A stretch of 64,000 nt of DNA from Paratinospora sagittata (taxonomy: Eukaryota; Streptophyta; Magnoliopsida; Ranunculales; Menispermaceae), in contig CM069605.1 in assembly GCA_035771175.1 (NCBI GenBank), positions 19,918,288 to 19,982,287 of the forward strand, given 5' to 3'. Of the stretch, positions 1 to 12,546 are shown piece after piece; within the stretch, counting starts at the first letter, position 1; each line of letters opens with the position of its first letter. The translations under genes were made by a program, and so were the position numbers. The notes below the pieces were generated by a model. That model saw nothing but the letters and a program-made list of their open reading frames with translations, was not told where the DNA came from and ran no database searches.

Positions 1-1869
1 TACACTAACCAACATATGGCCTTGGTTAGAAAGCCACACATGGTTACCTACACAAGGGCTTGGTTAGAAAGCCATATTCTAGCCTACACAACGGCTTGCC
101 TAGAAAGTCACACTATAACCAACTTACGGGTGTGGTTAGGAGCTATACAATAGTATGGTATATTCCCGATTGACAAACACGCCAACGATACATCAAGATT
201 ACGAATGATGATGAAAAGTGTTGTACAACATGCTTACCTACACAAGGGCTTGGTTAGAAAGCCATATTCTAGCCTACACAACGGCTTGCCTAGAAAGTCA
301 CACTATAACCAACTTACGGGTGTGGTTAGGAGCTATACAATAGTATGGTATATTCCCGATTGACAAACACGCCAACGATACATCAAGATTACGAATGATG
401 ATGAAAAGTGTTGTACAACACTCTCAACAATATTAAGCTTACAATATTGAATGAATTAACAATACTATTCCAACCACAATGATTTAAAGGATGCAATGTG
501 CTGAAATAATTTTTTCTCAAATATGCAATCCATTCAAACATATAACATATGAACTCAAGAATTGAATGTGCACACATATCAAGATATTGATTCTAACAAT
601 GATATGTTTAAAACACAAGAATCAATATATAATGATGATTAAAATTTGACGATTCTAAAAGTATAAATGATTAAGATCAAGAATCAAACAAACCAAGTGT
701 TGATTTATGTAATCGATTCAATATAGTATAACTTTAACACATGAATCGAGACAACAAGATATTTATGAAACCACTAAACAAGATACGATGATATGACGAT
801 CAAAAATGGTTTCGCAAACACTGCTCAAAACGAAATCAATTTTCAAGATATATGAAAGTTTGGTCATTAAGCATAAGTGGAGTAAATATGTTATCACCTA
901 AGTCACATTCTATGGTGTTAACCATTTTGATATTTGGCTCAAGGATGTTCAGCCTTAAATCATGAGCATCCGCTCTGATACCCCATTTGCTAGCCCTGTA
1001 TTATAGTCCAAAAGGGGGGGTAAATTTGACTTGGCTGATTTTTGCGTTACCTTTTGCTTAATATAGTTACACAGATATAGTGCACAATAGGTAACAATCA
1101 AAATAAAAAAAATCAATGAAAGATAAATGGACACAGAGATTTAGAGCGGTACAGTTCTGCTTGAACCTATGTCCACTACCTAATCACTGCGATCAAGATT
1201 TTGCAATACACTATTGGCTAGTCAACTTACGGGCGTGACTAGAAGTCGTATACAAAAGCCAGCACAAAGGCTTGGCTCAAAGCCTTACACTAACCAACGT
1301 TAGGGCTTGGCTAGAAAGCAACACACGCTTACCTACACAAGGGCTTGGTTAGAAAGCCATGTTTTAGCCTACACAAGGGCTTGCCTAGAAAATCACACTA
1401 TAACAAACTTACGGGTGTGGTTACGAGCTATACAATAGTATAGTATATTCCCAATTGACAAACACGTCAACTATACGTCTAGATTACGAATGACGATGAG
1501 AAGTGTTCTACAACACTCTCAACAATATTAAGCTTACAATATTGAATGAATTAACACTAATATTCCAACCACAATGATTTAAATGATGCAATGTGTTGAA
1601 ATAATTTTTCTCAAATATGCAAGCCATTCAAATATATACGATATGAACTCAAGAATCGAATGTGCACACGTATCTAGATATTGATTCTAACAATGATATG
1701 TTTGAAGCACAAAAATCGATATATAATGATGATTAAAACTTGACGATTCTAAAACTGTAATTGATTAAGATCATGAATCAAACAAACCAAGTGTTGATTT
1801 ATGAAATCGATTCAGTATAGTATAAATTCAACACCTGAGTCGATACCACAAGATATTTATGAAACCACT
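1..1869. repeat. 1.09-kb satellite array, segment 1
   Basis: Roughly 1.7 tandem monomers of the satellite that fills most of the window. A convenient anchor in each monomer is TTGGCTAGTCAACTTACGGG; here it falls at 1214. The degenerate tRNA-Met-type PBS lies near 972-983, on the minus strand. The segment ends where a solo LTR interrupts the string gaaaccact / aaacaag. The first 425 bases carry an extra local duplication (separate entry). I see no host gene; the 62-residue minus-strand frame at 389-577 lies wholly in the repeat. Confidence 0.93.
46..425 (+). repeat. Local 190-bp tandem duplication inside a satellite monomer
   Basis: The stretch starting at 46 (acctacacaagggcttgg) recurs at 236, so the period is 190 bp. 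The two copies look essentially identical, including shared private variants such as acaacggcttgcc and gttaggagc. The duplicated block contains the last part of the inverted-repeat array and the adjacent spacer. The high identity suggests a recent slippage or unequal-exchange event. Confidence 0.85.
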
Positions 1870-2239
1870 TGTGACGCCCCGAAAATTATTTCATCTAGCC
1901 CATATCCCAATTTCATTTTGCCCAAACTCTATGTGTTGCCTTGATATGTTTGGTGTTTGTTTAATTGTTGTTTAATGTTTGTATATTTTGTGCTTGATAA
2001 TGTATATAAATATCTGCATTATAAATTGTATATGGGTCATGTTATGTTAAAGTATATTGCATATGTTATTATTTATGCATGGGTCCATTAAACCATGAAT
2101 TGATATGGGTTAGGATTGATTGTATAAAAGGATAAATGAGAATAAAAAATTTGGTGTATTAAATGGATTGGACATTTAAAATACATGGAAGCATGAGTTT
2201 GGTTAAAGTACATGTGGTTGGTATGGGTAGTATGAGACC

Positions 2240-2661
2240 AACACATGTCAAGTTGGTGCATGAGAATGGACAAGTGTCTCATGCCCCATTTCTTTTCTCC
2301 AACACATGTCAAGTTGGCGCATGAGACCAACACATGTCAAACTGATGCATGAGAATGGACAAGTGTCCCATGCCCCATTTCTCTTCTCCAATACATGTCA
2401 AGTTGGTGCATGAAAATGGACAAGTGTCCCATGCCCCCTTTCTTCTCCAACACATGTCAAGTTGGTGCATGAGACCAACACATGTCAAGTTGGTGCATGA
2501 GAATGGACAAGTGTCCCATGCCCCATTTCTCTTCTCTAATACATGTCAAGTTGGTGCATGAAAATGGACAAGTGTCCCATGCCCCATTTCTCCTCTCCAA
2601 CACATGTCAAGGTTGGTGCATGAGAGTGGACAAGTGTCTCATGCCCTACTTCTCTTCCCCA
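2240..2661 (+). repeat. About 61-bp minisatellite inside the solo LTR
   Basis: Tandem copies begin with (a/t)acatgtcaagttggtgcatg and continue with a segment containing gaatggacaagtgtc and a pyrimidine-rich tail. Copies start near 2240, 2329, 2390, 2478, 2539 and 2600. Two 28-bp partial copies ending gagacca start at 2301 and 2450. The full/partial alternation gives a higher-order pattern. The family A LTRs at 5566 and 44265 have only one copy of this motif, so the expansion is specific to this LTR or its sublineage. Reading frames at 2088-2673 are by-products of the repeat. Confidence 0.9.
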
Positions 2662-4330
2662 AGGAAGTCCTAGAGGGTGAGATGAGTAGAGAGAAAGGAA
2701 AAAAGAAGAGAAAGGAAAGAAGAAGAGAAAGAAAGAGGGAGTTGCTTTGAGGAAAATCTCAGCAATAGTTTCATCAAAGTTCTGGATCCTGGGGAGATAA
2801 GGTCAGATTGAGCTCAAACTTTGTCATCATGTTCGTAGATTATGGGTATTCATTCTGGTCGGTGGAGATCTTTATTGGAGTTTTCGTCTAAGAGATACAA
2901 CCTCTCAAACAAAGCTTGTAGGAAAGTCTGGATTTCTCGCGCAGTTTAGATCAAACTAATAGAACTCCTAAATCTATCGTTGGATGGATATGATATTTGA
3001 GAAGGTGGTTCAAAACGGATCGATCTGCATTATGAACGGTTGAGATGTTGGTCGGTGAAGTATTTTGTGTGATATAGTCATTTGTGTTCGAGTATTTGCA
3101 GCAGGAAAGGAGAAATTGTCTGAAAAGAGACTTGTTCATCAAAGATACTTATCGTTTTGGTCAACCGTTGGATTGAGCTGATTTTTGAAAAGAAGGTTTG
3201 TTTCTTAACATAATTCAATCTGTACGGTCGATTTTGTGATTAAATATTTCTGTTCGTAGATTGATACATCTGAACATAATATTAAATGAAGAATTGGTAG
3301 GGTTGCTTGTATTAGACCTAAATTTAGAATATGAACTTAGACCTTTCCAAATAGCTTGCATGTCAACTACGTTGACCTAGTTTCCATTGTTGATGAACCC
3401 ATGATGCAAAATCAGTGATATACGTGGCTGAACATGGTGACCTAGTGTAAATCGGCAATATGGCCTAAGTATGGAAAATTTTATATTTTAGGGCTTTTGA
3501 TGCTTTTGGCCTAGAATCATTGAATTGACGCAACTTATGTTTAATTAAGCATGATTAGGGTTGATTATGCTACTGATTTGATGGTTGTGACCATATCATG
3601 GGTTAGGCCTACTTGTGATCAAATGACCAAATTTGGGCATGTTTATGGGAATAGAAAATCAGTATTTTTGATTAATTGTATGGTTTATGAATGAGAACTA
3701 TGCATTGGAGACCTAAGTCATGTGATTTGAGTTGAATGATGGGATTAGATGGGATTTAGGCCTTTTGGCTATATGTGGGCTGATTTAGGGTTGATGTGTA
3801 ATGTCTATGTGATTGAGCATAAAAATTGATGTATGGTTGGATATTGATGAATGTTTCAGGACCTTGATTGGGTTGATTCGGTTTGGTGTCCGTGTGTGGT
3901 TAGATACTCTCGCGAGGCTTGGTTGTGAGTAGACTTCATTTATGATTATATCTTTTATGTCATCATATCACTTATATATATTGTATGTTAAAAGCATGAA
4001 TGTGTTCTAATGTTTTGAATGATGCATTGATTTGAGAAAACCTTATGACTTTGGTTGGGCCCATCTATCTGGCTAATAGGGGGACTTAACCTTGTCATAG
4101 GAGGGTTTTAAAAAGGAAATATATGGAGATGAGAACGGTACGGTTAAATAGACGTGCACTAGTAACCCCATTGCATGTGGAATGTGGATCCCAATAGATA
4201 AGCTTTTACTTGCATAGAACTTATTATAAATGCTTGATATCTATATGTTATGAGCTTTTAATCATGCTACACATTGACATGCATACATGACATTTATTGA
4301 TAAGTATTGATAGCATATTTGAATTCTATT

Positions 4331-4352
4331 CACTGGGCACCGTTGGCTCACC
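4331..4352 (+). promoter_or_regulatory. Conserved LTR motif CACTGGG...GGCTCACC
   Basis: The string cactgggcac followed by ggctcaccc matches a motif also present in family B LTRs, for example about 59647-59675 (cactgagctg then agctcaaacc) and 35048-35084 on the other strand. Sharing between otherwise different LTRs suggests a functional role in the LTR, perhaps around the transcription start or RNA-processing region. It is missing from the short family A LTRs at 44265 and 50753. The role is inference; only the shared string is seen. Confidence 0.4.
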
Positions 4353-4891
4353 CTCATTTTCCTCGTTCAGGTCCTTCTGTCCTGAATAAGGGCAAAGGAG
4401 TAGTCATATCTTGAGGGCCTTGCCGGCGAGAGAATCCAAGGCTTCTATGTGAGTTGAGAGGCATTTTGATTAAACTGTGCTTTAAATTATGATGTATTAT
4501 ATTTTGGACTATGTAATTATAACACTTACCACATTGTAGTATGGGTGAGTTGAGACTTGTTAGATAGACCATGTGGACATATGACGATTTTTTTGTACCC
4601 TAAGTTTTCGACTTTATGTGTACGTCAATCTTAATGGACTGTAGGGATTATGACGATTTTATTTATGGTTCGTTTTTATGGAGTATCTCTTGTCTAGGAT
4701 GTTTAATACGGTTGATAGTTTTGTTTAGTACATTTTTATATTGGGTCGTTGTTTGGGATAAGGCTCGTAGGGTCTCAACCACCTCAGGGGGGTTGAGGAG
4801 TGGTTGGAAATGCCTACATCAGGCATCCCGCCCTGACATTACATACACCATTCCTAGCGGGGTTGGTGGTTCGGGGTGCGGGGTCGCCACA

Positions 4892-5565
4892 CCACTAAAC
4901 AAGATACTGTGATATGACGATCAAATAGGGTTTCACAGATACAATTCAAAACGAAATCAATTTTCAAGATATATGAAATTTTGGTCATTAAGCATAGGTA
5001 GAGTAAAAAGGTTATCACCTAAGGCACATTCTATGGTGTTGACCATTTTCATATTTGGCTCAAGGATGTTAATCCTTAAATCATGGGCATCCGCTCTGAT
5101 GCCACTTGCTAGCCCAATATTATTATAGTCCAAGAGGGGGGATAAATTGAACTTGGCAGATTTTTGCGTTACCTTTCGGTTAATATAGTTAAACAGATAT
5201 AGTGCAAAAAAGGTAACAATCAAAATAAAAAAAAAATGTAGGAAAGATAAATGGACACAAGAACTTAGAGTGGTACAGTTCTCCTTGAACCTATGTCCAC
5301 TACCTAATCATTGCGATCAAGATTTTTAATACACTATTGGCTAGTCAACTTACGGGCGTGACTAGAAGTCGTATACAAAAGTCAGCACAAAAGCTTGGCT
5401 CAAAGCCTTACACTAACCAACATAAGGGCTTGGTTAGAAAGCCACACACGCTTACCTACACAAGGGCTTGGTTAGAAAAGCCATATTCTAGCCTACACAA
5501 GGGCTTGCCTAGAAAGTCACACTATAACCAACTTATGGGTGTGGTTACGAGCCATACAATAGTAT
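4892..5565. repeat. Satellite segment between two LTRs
   Basis: About 0.6 of a monomer, continuing exactly where the solo LTR interrupted it, with the anchor at 5337. It includes the PBS-like site near 5091 and the inverted-repeat array from 5340. It ends at ...atagtat, where the next LTR starts. The last five bases, agtat (5561-5565), are the presumed 5' TSD of that LTR; the 3' partner has been lost. Confidence 0.9.
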
Positions 5566-7873
5566 TGTGACGCCCCGAAAATTATTTCATCTAGCCCATA
5601 ACCCAATTGCATTTTTGCCCAAACTCTATGTGTTGTCTTGATATGTTTGGTGTTTGTTTGATGATTGTTTAATGTTTGTATAGTTGATGCTTGATAATGT
5701 ATATAAATATATGTATCATAAATTGTATATGAGTCATGTTAAATTAAAGTATAATGCATATGTCATGATTTATGCATGGGCTCATTAAACCATGAATTGA
5801 TATGGGTTAGGATTGATTGAATAAAAGGATAAATGAAATTGAAAATTTGGTGTATTAAATGGATTGGACATTTAAAATACATGTGGTTGGTATGGGTAGT
5901 ATGAGACCAACACATGTGAAGGTTGGTGCATGAAAGTGGACAAGTGTCCAATGCCCACTTCTCTTCTTCAAGGAAGTGCTAGAATGAGTGGAGGGAATCA
6001 AGGAGAGAATCAAGGAGAGAATTAAGGAGAGAATCAAGGAGGGAATCAAGGAAGTGCTAGAAAGAGGTGAGTGGAGAGAAAGAAAAGAAGAGAAAGGAAA
6101 GAAGAAGAGAAGGAAGGAGAGAGTTGCAGGGGGGAAGATTCCTGCGACATTTCCATCAAAGAGGTGGATCATTGGAATATACGGTCAGATTGAGCTCAAA
6201 GTTTGTCAGCACGTTCGTAGCTTATGGTTCTTCATTCTGGTCGGTGAAGATCTTGATCAGAGGTTTCTTCTAAGAGATCTAACCTCTCAAACAAAGCGGG
6301 TCGGAAATTCTGGATTTCTCGCACCGTTTCTCTCAAACTTATAGATCTCCTAAATCTAGCGCGAGATGGTTATCAAATTTGGGTACGTAGTTTAAAACTG
6401 ATATTTCTACATTCTGAACGGTGGAGATCTTAATTAGAGGCTTTGTCTAAGAGATATAACCTCTCAAACAAAGCTGGTCGGAATTTTTGGGTTTCTCATG
6501 CCGTTTCGGTCAAACTTGTAGATCTCCTCAATCTACAGTTGGATGGATATCAAATTTGGGTATGTAGTTTATAACAGACATTTCTATATTCTGAACGGTG
6601 GAGATGTTTATACGTTTAGTATTTTGTGTGATATAGCCATCTGAGTTTGGGTATTTGCAGCAGGAAAGGAGAAACTGTCTGATTAGATACTTGTTCATCA
6701 AAGATACATATCGTTTCGGTCCACCGTTGGATTGGGCTGATATTTGCACAGAAGGTTTGTTTCTTCACATAATTTAATATGTACGGTTGATTTTGTGATT
6801 ACATATTTCTATTGGTAGATTAATACATCTGAACAGAATATTAAATGAAGAATTGGTAAGGTGCTTGTATTAGACCTAAATTTAGAATATGAACTTAGAC
6901 ATTTCCAAATAGCTTGCATGTCAACTATGTTGACCTAGTTGCCATTGTTGATGAACCTATGATGCAAAATCAGTGATATACATGGCTGAACATGGTGACC
7001 TAGTGTAAATCGGCAATATGGCCTAAGTATGAAAATTTTCATATTTTAGGGCTTTTGATGCTTTTGGCCTAGAATCATTGAATTGATGCAACTTATGTTT
7101 AATTAAGCATGATTAGGGTTGATTATGCTACTGATTTGGTGGTTGTGACCATATCATGGGTTAGGCCTACTTGTGATCAAGTGACCCAATTTGGGCATGT
7201 TTATGCCTAAGGAATTGAAAATCAGTATCTTTTGATTAATAGAATGGTTTATCAATGAGAACTATGCATTAGAGGCCTAAGTCATGTGATTTGAGTTGAA
7301 TGATGGGATTAGATGAGATTTAGGCCTATTGTCTATATGTGGGATGATTTAGGGTTGATGTGTAATGTCTATGTGATTGAGCATAGAAATTGATGTATGT
7401 TTCAGGATCTTGATTGGGTTGATTCGGTTTGGTGGTCGTGTGTGGTTAAATACTCTCGCGAGGCTTGGTTGTGAGTAGACTTCATTTATGATTATATCTT
7501 TTATGTCATCATATCACTTATATATATTGTATCTTGAAAGCATGAATGTGTTCTAATGTTTTGAATGATGCATTGATTTGAGAAAACCTTATGACTTTGG
7601 TTGGACCCATCTATCTGGCTAATAGGGGGACTTAACCTTGTCATAAGAGGGTTTTAGGAAAGGAAATGATTGGGATCAACGGCACGGTGAAATAGACGTG
7701 TACTAGTAACCCAAGGCATGTGGAATGTGGATCCAAATTGATAAACTTTTACTTGCATCGAACTTATTATAAATGCTTGATATCTATATGTTATGAGCTT
7801 TTAATCATGCTACACATTGACATGCATACATGGTTTTTATTGATGAGTATTGATAGCATATTTGAATTCTATT
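5566..7873 (+). mobile_element. 3'-truncated family A LTR
   Basis: It begins TGTGACGCCCCG like the other family A LTRs and can be followed against the solo LTR to ...gaattctatt (4330 there). It then stops, lacking the last roughly 560 bp including the GC-rich terminus and CA end. The satellite resumes with gttctataacactctc, about 75 bp further along the monomer than where it left off. One deletion therefore removed the LTR 3' end together with flanking satellite. It is of the long form, like the solo LTR, for its retained length. It lacks the 61-bp minisatellite but has a purine-rich minisatellite at about 5990-6060. The 105- and 118-residue frames here are low-complexity repeat translations. 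Confidence 0.88.
5985..6060 (+). repeat. 15-bp purine-rich minisatellite in family A LTR
   Basis: Five or so copies of a 15-bp unit around gagagaatcaagga, followed by purine-rich sequence to about 6125. The same block occurs in the LTRs at about 44690-44760 and 51178-51248, so it is a fixed feature of this LTR subfamily. It yields spurious Lys/Glu/Arg-rich frames on one strand and Leu/Ser-rich frames on the other. Confidence 0.85.
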
Positions 7874-10800
7874 GATTTATGTTCTATAACACTCTCAACA
7901 ATATTAAGCTTACATTATTGAATGAATTTACACTACTATTCCAACCACAATGATTAAAATGATGCATTGTGTTCAAATAATTTTTCTCATATATGCAATC
8001 CATTCAAGATATTTATGAAACCACTAAAACACTATTCAAAACGAAATCAATTTTCAAGATATATGAAATTTTGGTCATTAAGCATAAGTGGACTAAATAG
8101 GCTATCACCTAAGTCACATTCTATGGTATTCACCATTTTGATCATTGGCTCAAGGATTTTAAGCCTTAAATCATGAGCATCCGCTCTCATACCACTTGCT
8201 AGCGCATTATTATAGTCCAAGAGGGGGGGTAAATTGAACTTGGCAGATTTTTGCGTTACCTTTCGGTTAATATAGTTAAACAGATATAGTACACAATAGG
8301 TAACAATCAAAATAAAAAAAATGTTAGAATGATAAATGGACACAGAGATTTAGAGTGGTACAGTTCTCCTTGAACCTATGTTCACTACCTAATCACAGCG
8401 ATCAAGATTTTGCAATACACTAATGGCTAGTCAACCTACGGGCGTGACTAGAAGTCCTATACAAAAGCCAGCACAAAGGCTTGGCTCAAAGCCTTACACT
8501 AACCAACATAAGGGCTTAGTTAGAAAGCCATACAAGCTTTCCTACACAAGGGCTTGGTTAGAAAGCCATATTCTAGCCTCCACAAGGGCTTGCCTAGAAA
8601 GTCACACTATAACCAACTTACGGGTGTGGTTACGAGCTATACAATAGTATGGTATATTCCCGATTGACAAACGCGTCAACGATACATCAACATTACGAAT
8701 GACGACGAGAAGTGTTCTACAACACTCTAAACAATATTAAGCTTACAACATTGAATGAATTAACACTACTATTCCATCCACAATGATTTAAATAATGCAA
8801 TGTGTTGAAATAATTTTTCTCAAATATGCAATTCATTCAAATATATATGATATGAACTCAAGAATCGAATGTGCACACGTATCGAGATATTGATTCTAAC
8901 AATGATATGTTTAAAGCACAAGAATCAATATATAATGATGATTAAAACTTGACGATTCTAAAAGTGTAATTGATTAAGATCCAGAATCAAACAAACCAAG
9001 TCTTGATTTACGTAATCGATTCAATATAGTATAACTTTAACACATGAATCGATACAATTCGATATTTATGAAACCACTAAAAAAGGTTTTCACAAACACT
9101 ATTCAAAACAAAATCAATTTTCAAGATATATGAAATTTTGGTCATTAAGCTTAAGTGGAGTAAATAGGTTATCAGCTAAGTCACATTCTATGGTGTTGAC
9201 CATTTTGATCTTTGGCTCAAGGACGTTACGCCTTAAATGATCAGCATCCGCTTTGATACCACTTTCTAACCCAGTATAATAGTCAAAGAGGGGGGTAAAT
9301 TGGACTTGGCTGATTTTACCTTTCGGTTAATATAGTTAGACAGATATAGTGCACAATAGGTAACAATAAAAATAAATAAAATGTAGGAAAGATAAATGGA
9401 CACGGAGATTTAGAGTGGTACTGTTCTCCTTGAACCTATGTCCAGTACCAAATCACTGCGACCAAGATTTTGCAATACACTGTTGCCAAGTTAACTTACG
9501 GGCGTGACTAGAAGTCGTATAAAAAAGCCAGCACAAAGGCTTGGTTCAAAGCCTTACACTAACCAACATAAAGGCTTGGTTAAAAAGGCACACACGTTTA
9601 CCTACACAAGGGCTTGGTTAGAAAGCCATATTCTAGCCTACACAAGGGCTTGCCTAGAAAGTCACACTAAAACCAACTTATGGGTGTGGTTACGAGCTAT
9701 ACAATAATATGGTATATTCCCGATTGACAAACACGTTAACGATACATCAAGATTACGAATAACGATGAGAAGTGTTCTACAACACTTTCAACAATATTAA
9801 GCTTACAATGTTGAATGAATTGACAGTTCTATTCCAACCACAATGATTTAAATGATGCAATGTGTTGAAATAATTTTTCTCAAATATGCAATCCATTCAT
9901 ATATATATGATATGAACTCAAGAATCGAATGTCCACACTTATCTAGATATTGATTCTAACAATGATATGTTTAAAGCACAAGAATCAATATATAATGATG
10001 ATTAAAACTTGGCGATTCTAAAAGTGTAAATGATTAAGATCAAGAATCAAACAAACCAAGTGTTGATTTATGTAATCGATTCAATATAATATAACTTTAA
10101 CACATGAATCGATACAACAAGATATTTATGAAACCACTAAACAAGATATTGTGATATGACGACCAAAAAGGGCTTCACAGACACTATTCAAAACGAAATC
10201 AATTTTCAAGATATATGAAATTTTGGTCATTAAGCATAAGTGGACTAAATAGGCTATCACCTAAGTCACATTCTATGGTATTCACCATTTTGATCATTGG
10301 CTCAAGGATTTTAAGCCTTAAATCATGAGCATCCGCTCTCATACCACTTGCTAACGCATTATTATAGTCCAAGAGGGGGGGTAAATTGAACTTGGCAGAT
10401 TTTTGCGTTACCTTTCGGTTAATATAGTTAAACAGATATAGTACACAATAGGTAACAATCAAAATAAAAAAAATGTTAGAATGATAAATGGACACAGAGA
10501 TTTAGAGTGGTACAATTCTCCTTGAACCTATGTTCACTACCTAATCACTGCGATCAAGATTTTGCAATACACTATTGGCTAGTCATTCTACGGGCGTGAC
10601 TAGAAGTCGTATACCAAAGCCAGCACAAAGGCTTGGCTCAAAGCCTTACACTAACCAACATAAGGGCTTAGTTAGAAAGCCATACAAGCTTTCCTACACA
10701 AGGGCTTGGTTAGAAAGCCATATTCTAGCCTACACAAGGGCTTGCCTAGAAAGTCACACTATAACCAACTTACGGGTGTGGTTACGAGCTATACAATAGT

Positions 10801-12546
10801 ATGGTATATTCCCGATTGACAAACGCGTCAACGATACATCAACATTACGAATGACAACGAGAAGTGTTCTACAACACTCTAAACAATATTAAGCTTACAA
10901 CATTGAATGAATTAACACTACTATTCCATCCACCATGATTTAAATAATGCAATGTGTTGAAATAATTTATTTCTCAAATATGCAATTCATTCAAATATAT
11001 ATGATATGAACTCAAGAATCGAATATGCACACGTATCGAGATATTGATTCTAACAATGATATGTTTAAAGCACAAGAACCAATATATAATGATGATTAAA
11101 ACTTGACGATTCTAAAAGTGTAATTGATTAAGATCCAAAATCAAACAAACCAAGTCTTGATTTACGTAATCGATTCAATATAGTATAACTTTAACACATG
11201 AATCGATACAACAAGAAATTTATGAAACCACTAAACAAGAAATTGTGATATGACGACCAAAAAGGGCTTCACAGACACTATTCAAAACGAAATCAATTTT
11301 CAAGATATATTAAATTTTGGTCATTAAGCATAAGTGGACTAAATAGGCTATCACCTAAGTCACATTCTATGGTATTCACCATTTTGATCATTGGCTCAAG
11401 GATTTTAAGCCTTAAATCATGAGCATCCGCTCTTATACCACTTGCTAGCGCATTATTATAGTCCAAGAGGGGGGGTAAATTGAACTTGGCAGATTTTTGC
11501 GTTACCTTTTGGTTAATATAGTTAAACAGATATAGTACACAATAGGTAACAATCAAAATAAAAAAAATGTTAGAATGATAAATGGACACAGAGATTTAGA
11601 GTGGTACAGTTCTCCTTGAACCTTTGTTCACTACCTAATCACTGCGATCAAGATTTTGCAATACACTATTGGCTAGTCAACTTACGGGCGTGACTAGAAG
11701 TCGTATACAAAAGCCAGCACAAAGGCTTGGCTCAAAGCCTTATACTAACCAACATAAGGGCTTAGTTAGAAAGCCATACAAGCTTTCCTACACAAGGGCT
11801 TGGTTAGAAAGCCATATTCTAGCCTCCACAAGGACTTGCCTAGAAAGTCACACTATAACCAACTTACGGGTGTGGTTACGAGCTATACAATAGTATGGTA
11901 TATTCCCGATTGACACACGCGTCAACAATACATCAACATTACGAATGACGACGAGAATCAATATATAATGATGATTAAAACTTGACGATTCTAAAAGTGT
12001 AATTGATTAAGATCCAGAATCAAACAAACCAAGTCTTGATTTACGTAATCGATTCAATATAGTATAACTTTAACACATGAATCGATACAACAAGATATTT
12101 ATGAAACCACTAAAAAAGATACTATAATATGACGATAAAAAAGGGTTTCACAAACACAATTAAAAACAAAATCCATTTTCAAGATATATGAAATTTTGGT
12201 CATTAAGCATAAGTGGAGTAAATAGGTTATCAGCTAAGTCACATTCTATGGTGTTGACCATTTTGATCTTTGGCTCAAGGATGTTACGCCTTAAATCATG
12301 AGCAACTGCTCTGATAGCACTTCGTAGCCTAGTATAATAGTCCAAGAGGGGGGGTAAATTGGACTTCGCTGATTTTTGCGTTATCTTTCGGTTAATATAG
12401 TTAGACAGATATAGTGCATAATAGGTAACAATCAAAATAAAAAAATGTAGGAAAGTTAAATAGACACAGAGATTTAGGGTGGTACGGTTCTCCTTGAACG
12501 TATGTCCACTACCAAATCACTGCGATCAAGATTTTGCAGTACACTA
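7874..12546. repeat. Satellite block: subtype with ctcataccac PBS variant
   Basis: Monomer anchors fall at 8423, 9485, 10575, 11669 and 12547, with spacings of 1062, 1090, 1094 and 878. The monomers anchored at 8423, 10575 and 11669 form a subtype sharing actaaataggctatcacc, gatcattggctcaag and a mutated PBS (gctctcataccac or gctcttataccac). The one at 9485 is different. The first monomer is shortened: near 8006 it jumps from ccattcaa directly to gatatttatgaaacc. The short spacing before 12547 reflects a deletion of about 215 bp at about 11956 (gacgacgagaatcaatatat). Confidence 0.93.
8862..9050. repeat. Alternating GAATC/GATTC array, about 30-bp spacing
   Basis: Exact pentamers start at 8862 (GAATC), 8892 (GATTC), 8922 (GAATC), 8954 (GATTC), 8984 (GAATC), 9018 (GATTC) and 9046 (GAATC). 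Centres are 30, 30, 32, 30, 34 and 28 bp apart and the orientation alternates without exception. The GAATC copies are often preceded by CAA, and the sixth site contains the ATCGAT palindrome. The same layout recurs in other monomers; in the one at 17269-17457 sites occur at 17269, 17299, 17329, 17361 (AATTC), 17391, 17425 and 17453 (degenerate). This could be a decayed inverted tandem repeat of about 60 bp or a set of protein-binding sites spaced about three helical turns apart. It is shown here as a representative of all monomers. Confidence 0.75.

Larger units (their letters stand above)
1870..4891 (+). mobile_element. Solo LTR of family A (Ty3/gypsy chromovirus)
   Basis: A 3022-bp LTR that begins TGTGACGCCCCG and ends GGGGTCGCCACA, so the termini are imperfect inverted repeats with canonical TG...CA ends. 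It is flanked by a perfect 5-bp TSD, CCACT, at 1865-1869 and 4892-4896. Both flanks are satellite, and joining them across one CCACT restores an uninterrupted monomer. No internal region remains, which is the usual result of recombination between the two LTRs of one element. Orientation follows the family A element at 44265-52844, whose genes lie on the plus strand. Compared with that element, this LTR has an extra segment of about 0.8 kb (about 3811-4624) and a minisatellite at 2240-2661. Short reading frames inside are not genes. Confidence 0.93.

Noticed and set aside
3549..3570. Telomere-like TTTAGGG strings
   Set aside because: Only isolated single copies occur in LTRs; there is no tandem run.
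5988..6344. A 118-residue Lys/Glu/Ile-repeat frame
   Set aside because: Low-complexity translation of the 15-bp purine minisatellite within an LTR, with a matching artefact on the opposite strand.
10575..10799. A roughly 74-residue plus-strand frame (repeated Arg/Leu/His-rich segments) in most monomers
   Set aside because: It is the translation of the inverted-repeat array. Most copies start at TTG, not ATG, and frameshifts between monomers are common.
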